From the NCBI GenBank assembly GCA_002699335.1, contig PACG01000205.1, forward strand, positions 30,184 to 39,805: a stretch of DNA of 9,622 nt, read 5' to 3'. Below the pieces are notes generated by a model. That model was given only the letters and a program-made list of their open reading frames with translations. It was not told the origin of the DNA and made no database searches. Both the position numbers and the translations under genes were made by a program. The stretch comes from Candidatus Poribacteria bacterium (GTDB lineage: Bacteria > Poribacteria > WGA-4E > UBA9662). Of this stretch, positions 7,029 through 9,622 are shown in pieces; the first letter of the stretch is position 1, and every line of letters starts with the position of its first letter.

Positions 7029-8315
7029 ATGCAAACCGCTTGGAAAGCCTTCTACAACACGGTTGCCGTTCCGACTCTCTACACCGGCTTTCAAGCTCTG
7101 GCGTTCTTTAACCCTAAAGTACGTCAGGGTTTGTTAGGCCGCCAATCCGTTTTTGAATCGTTAACCGAACAACTCGTTACTGCTCGATCTTTCGATCGTA
7201 CCGCTTGGTTTCATTTTACCTCTGTTGGTGAATTTGAACAAGCCAAGCCGCTAATCGACCATCTCTATCCGCAAGCCCGAATTATTCTAACCTACTTTTC
7301 CCCCTCTGTCGCAGCCAACGCCCGCCGATACCCACTGGCTGATGCCGCTATTTACCTACCTTTAGACAGCCGACAAAACGCGCAGCGACTCTTCGACCTG
7401 ATTCAGCCTTCTACTTTGATTTTTTCCAAGTTCGACATCTGGCCCAATCTGGTTTGGGAGGCCAAGCGTCGACAAATCCCGGTCGCCTTAATCGCTGGTA
7501 CTTTGCAACCTCACTCCAAGCGACTCCAACCTGTAGCTAGCGCTTTTTTTCGATCTGTTCATCAGGAGATTGATCTGCACTGTGTTATTTCTGAACAAGA
7601 CGCCGTTCGTTTTAGCCAACTTTGCCCACCTACTGCCAGGATCGAAGTTACTGGTGATACCCGGTTTGACCGTGTCTATAACCGGGCTTTGGTAGTGCCT
7701 GATGATGAAGCTTTTTTACCGGGGCAATCAACGCTATCTGCTCCGGTGGTTGTAGCTGGAAGCACCTACACCGAAGAAGAGGAGATTCTGATCGAGAGCC
7801 TGAGTCAAATGACCACGGTCGCCCCCCACTTGATCATCGTGCCACACGAACCGACACCGGTTCATGTACAGCAATTGACGGAACGGCTGAGGAAGAGCCG
7901 GTTAACCTACGTCAAATACTCAGAACTGGTCGAGGAGAGTAACCTGTCTCAGGTTAGGGTGATCATCATCGATACCATTGGTATCTTAGCCAAATTATAT
8001 CGAATGGCTGATGTGACGTTTGTCGGGGGGAGTTTTCACGGCAGTGTTCATAACGTAATGGAACCGGCTGCCATGGAAAAGCCAATCCTGTTTGGACCAA
8101 CTATCGACAACTCCCACGAAGCCCACCTGTTAGTCCAGTGCGGCGGCGCAGAGATCGTCGATAGTGCTAATCAACTAGCCGATGTCCTCAGCCGTTGGTT
8201 AATCTTACCCCAGCAATGTCAACAGGTCGGTCGTTCCGCCCAGCAGGTGATCCAGGATAATCTGGGTGCGACCGAACGCACCCTGGATCATCTGCAACCC
8301 TACTTTTCGATTTGA
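7029..8315 (+). CDS. waaA: 3-deoxy-D-manno-octulosonic acid (Kdo) transferase
   Basis: A 428-residue GT-B glycosyltransferase of normal family length that adds Kdo from CMP-Kdo to lipid A precursor at the inner face of the inner membrane. The N-terminus (AFYNTVAVPTLYTGFQALAFFNPKVRQGLLGR) is the membrane-associated entry segment. HFTSVGE (62-68) contains the expected catalytic glutamate E68. Further family landmarks are LPLD (110-113), FSKFDIWPNL (132-141), VTGDTRFDR (207-215), AGST (243-246), PHEP (272-275), FVGGSF (331-336) and HNVMEPA (341-347). There is no evident Shine-Dalgarno sequence before the ATG at 7029; reinitiation after trxA, 26 bp away, is possible. An interrupted inverted repeat lies inside its 3' end (8248-8290). 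Its last 16 bp overlap the end of the convergent phyH-like gene. Presence of waaA implies Kdo-containing lipopolysaccharide. Confidence 0.94.
   Translation: MQTAWKAFYNTVAVPTLYTGFQALAFFNPKVRQGLLGRQSVFESLTEQLVTARSFDRTAWFHFTSVGEFEQAKPLIDHLYPQARIILTYFSPSVAANARRYPLADAAIYLPLDSRQNAQRLFDLIQPSTLIFSKFDIWPNLVWEAKRRQIPVALIAGTLQPHSKRLQPVASAFFRSVHQEIDLHCVISEQDAVRFSQLCPPTARIEVTGDTRFDRVYNRALVVPDDEAFLPGQSTLSAPVVVAGSTYTEEEEILIESLSQMTTVAPHLIIVPHEPTPVHVQQLTERLRKSRLTYVKYSELVEESNLSQVRVIIIDTIGILAKLYRMADVTFVGGSFHGSVHNVMEPAAMEKPILFGPTIDNSHEAHLLVQCGGAEIVDSANQLADVLSRWLILPQQCQQVGRSAQQVIQDNLGATERTLDHLQPYFSI
8248..8290. repeat. Interrupted inverted repeat in the 3' end of waaA
   Basis: TGATCCA (8248-8254) pairs with TGGATCA (8284-8290), and inside it GGGTGCG (8264-8270) pairs with CGCACCC (8277-8283) around the loop ACCGAA. 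This gives 14 perfect base pairs with a 9-nt bulge on one side. No immediate T run follows on either strand, so it is not a standard intrinsic terminator. It lies just before the tail-to-tail overlap of two convergent genes. Confidence 0.6.
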
Positions 8316-9103
8316 CCTACCGGATTCTGTTTAGCGATCTCCTTGACGTGTGTGTAGTGAGCAGAAGCCATCAACTCCTGAGTTTCCGGCCGCAATCTCG
8401 ATTTCAACGCCTCTGGCACACTACTGCTGCCGCAATGTTGCGGCGCGTATCGTAAGACCAGAATCCGTCTGCTCCGGTCGGTTGGTTGCCAGGGTAAAAT
8501 TCCGTGGGTCAATAACTCCGAAATAATTAGAATATCGCCCGCTTTCGGTGTCGGATTGACAATACCTTGGGGTAGATTGTCCAGGTCTGTTGGATTTCCG
8601 TTTTGGAACAGGTGGCGTGGACGGGAAAAGGCGGATTTATGAGATCCCGGAACAACCAGTAATCCACCATCGCCCGGCAGAACATCGTCGAAATAGGGGA
8701 AAATCACAAAGTTATCGCAGTAGATCTGGCCTTCTCGCACCTCATAACGGCAACTCTCCCAACCGTAATCGTCCCGGGCACAATGCAAGGCTCCCCCTCC
8801 GGCTCCCGGTAGATCCACCTGCAAAGTGCCGCTGATCAATCGAGGTTTACCATTGGTCAGTTCCATGATAATTGGCCAGATCGAAGGGTGAAAGACCAGA
8901 CGTTCCAGCGACCCATCGAAGGCAAAACCGTTCAGGTGGCGTTTTCCGTCTTTACCAAATCCCTCCGGCAGTTGGTCTGTAGGAGTCTCTATATATCGCA
9001 GACTGGCTTCCTGCCCAGCTGCGAGTTCCTCAGCAGTGATCGCATTCTTTAAGTGTAAGTAACCAGTGACGTCGAAAAAGTATCGCTGCTCAGATGTCAT
9101 CAT
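8300..9103 (-). CDS. Phytanoyl-CoA dioxygenase (PhyH) family protein, divergent
   Basis: A 267-residue protein with the fold landmarks of the PhyH group of Fe(II)/2-oxoglutarate oxygenases: N-terminal FDVTGYLHLKNAIT (10-23), GALHCARDDYG (104-114), a central PGDGGLLVVPGSHK (143-156), KAGDILIISELLTHG (187-201) and an RRILVLRY strand (212-219). H107 and H200 fit the two iron histidines, and R212/R213 or R218 could hold 2-oxoglutarate. The usual HxD carboxylate is missing: two residues after H107 is A109, and the nearest acids are D111 and D112. So either a different carboxylate is used or iron chemistry is altered. The substrate is unknown; families of this type are numerous in Poribacteria and Planctomycetes. 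AAGGAG at 9115-9120 lies 11 nt before the ATG at 9101-9103; a second ATG follows directly. A TATATA at 9130-9135 could be a -10 box, without a clear -35. Confidence 0.85.
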   Translation of the reverse strand: MMTSEQRYFFDVTGYLHLKNAITAEELAAGQEASLRYIETPTDQLPEGFGKDGKRHLNGFAFDGSLERLVFHPSIWPIIMELTNGKPRLISGTLQVDLPGAGGGALHCARDDYGWESCRYEVREGQIYCDNFVIFPYFDDVLPGDGGLLVVPGSHKSAFSRPRHLFQNGNPTDLDNLPQGIVNPTPKAGDILIISELLTHGILPWQPTDRSRRILVLRYAPQHCGSSSVPEALKSRLRPETQELMASAHYTHVKEIAKQNPVGQIEK

Positions 9104-9442
9104 CGATTGAAATTCTCCTTCCGTTTCTCTATATATTAACCCAGGCTGTAAGGAAAGATCCTACAGACAATTGATGCTAGAAAGAATTATCGCAACCTGT
9201 TGTTTGGTTGAGGATCTGTTAATCACCCTTAATAATAGTCACGATCAACGGTGCCAAATGAGTGAGGCTAAATAATAACGACGGTAACGTAGCTGCAATG
9301 GGAATTCAGAGGAAACTACCAATTATCCAGGTCTTTCCTCCAACAGCATGGCTAATACCACAAGGCTAAGCCAAAGTGGGTTCCGTGGCCGCTGGCATCG
9401 AGTCAAGGGTTGAGTCAGGGGTTTCCGGACTAAAACTATTTT
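9104..9442. other. Gene-free stretch with inverted repeats
   Basis: No frame on either strand gives a convincing protein; stops occur at about the random rate. Several inverted repeats can be seen. AGATCCT (9156-9162) pairs with AGGATCT (9211-9217), and CAACC/GGTTG (9193-9197 and 9206-9210) lies inside and directly abuts the second arm. GAGGAAA (9309-9315) pairs with TTTCCTC (9334-9340), with ACC/GGT inside. GCCA (9370-9373) pairs with TGGC (9386-9389). A near-direct repeat GAGTCAAGGG / GAGTCAGGGG starts at 9400 and 9412. The part near 9104-9160 must hold the promoter and leader of the minus-strand PhyH gene. Whether the rest is a non-coding RNA gene, an operator region or decayed sequence is not settled by what I can see. 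Confidence 0.45.
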
Positions 9443-9489
9443 ACCATTAAGTACTTCGGTTTAAAGAACTTAATGGTGAATCTTTTTTT
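9443..9489 (+). terminator. Terminator-like hairpin with T7 run
   Basis: ACCATTAAGT (9443-9452) is perfectly complementary to ACTTAATGGT (9468-9477). Inside, CTT pairs with AAG after one A-A mismatch around the loop CGGTTTA. Seven T (9483-9489) follow after a 5-nt gap. The orientation suits a plus-strand transcript, yet no plus-strand gene ends nearby. The stem is AT-rich, so termination strength is uncertain. Confidence 0.5.
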
Positions 9490-9509
9490 GAAGGTGTGGA
9501 TTGCTCTTT

Positions 9510-9622
9510 CTAGATCACCCCTCGCTCGGCATGAATTGAATACTGGGCAAACAAGGCCAATCCGGCGCGGCCGGCTATACGTTTATCGGAGGGCTCAATA
9601 GCATGAATACCCTGCTTGTTTT
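9510..9622 (-). pseudogene. Possible N-terminal fragment of a decayed transposase, cut by the right window edge
   Basis: On the minus strand a frame open to the right edge reads IHAIEPSDKRIAGRAGLALF (about 9608-9549), then AQYSIHAERGVI and a TAG at 9512-9510. The pattern xDKRIxxxAGLxLFxxY near the N-terminus resembles what I remember of IS1380/IS4-type DDE transposases, which have DxxIT..GGLxLxxxF there. Shifting frame by one base after the stop gives RKSNPHL, which could correspond to the RKS that follows in some of those proteins. That would mean a truncated and frameshifted copy. The match is from memory of the family pattern over only 36 residues, and the catalytic acids would lie outside this piece, so confidence is low. 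No terminal inverted repeats or target duplications could be assigned. Confidence 0.33.

Noticed and set aside
9156..9217. tRNA-like arrangement of a 7-bp and a 5-bp stem.
   Set aside because: Only 62 nt long, the would-be T loop has 8 nt without TTCRA, and there is no room for normal D and anticodon arms.
9376..9405. Minus-strand frame reading DASGHGTHF, like the subtilase histidine motif GHGTHVAG.
   Set aside because: The frame has stops every few codons on both sides and no Asp or Ser catalytic regions; most likely chance.

Overview
This window of about 50% GC looks like part of the chromosome of a Gram-negative-type, environmental bacterium. A Kdo transferase (lipopolysaccharide core), two outer-membrane-type lipoproteins and Sec-exported proteins point to an outer membrane. 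The combination of a CRTAC1-type FG-GAP/ASPIC protein, a LamG-domain secreted protein and a divergent phytanoyl-CoA dioxygenase is typical of Candidatus Poribacteria (sponge symbionts and relatives) and of some Planctomycetes. The taxonomic call is inference from protein families, not proof.

Layout. 1-249: C-terminal end of an unrecognised protein that enters from the left edge. 279-1286 (+): not intergenic, but the decayed remains of a nuclease gene, sbcD. Its metal-binding motifs can be read across several frames, interrupted by stops, frameshifts and an internal deletion. 1283-3732 (-): a two-gene unit, promoter then LamG secreted protein then CRTAC1-like calcium-binding beta-propeller protein, with the two reading frames overlapping by 28 bp. 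3733-3872: divergent intergenic region with two good sigma70-type promoters, one for each direction. 3873-5020 (+): a TPR lipoprotein and a CsgG/LpoB-like lipoprotein that overlap by ATGA. 5030-6480 (-): fetA-fetB (YbbL-YbbM type) ABC transporter pair, also ATGA-coupled. 6676-8315 (+): thioredoxin followed by waaA (kdtA). 8300-9103 (-): PhyH-family protein, overlapping waaA tail to tail by 16 bp. 9104-9622: no confident complete gene. It holds several inverted repeats, a terminator-like hairpin with a T7 run on the + strand, and, at the right edge on the - strand, what may be the N-terminal end of a decayed transposase.

The genes fall into short, independent, housekeeping and envelope units rather than one large system. 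I see no defence system, CRISPR array, biosynthetic cluster or complete mobile element. The points most worth a second look are the sbcD relic without a neighbouring sbcC, the PhyH protein that lacks the canonical HxD iron motif, the paired TPR/CsgG-like lipoproteins of unknown role, the LamG-CRTAC1 overlap, and the structured non-coding segment at 9104-9500.
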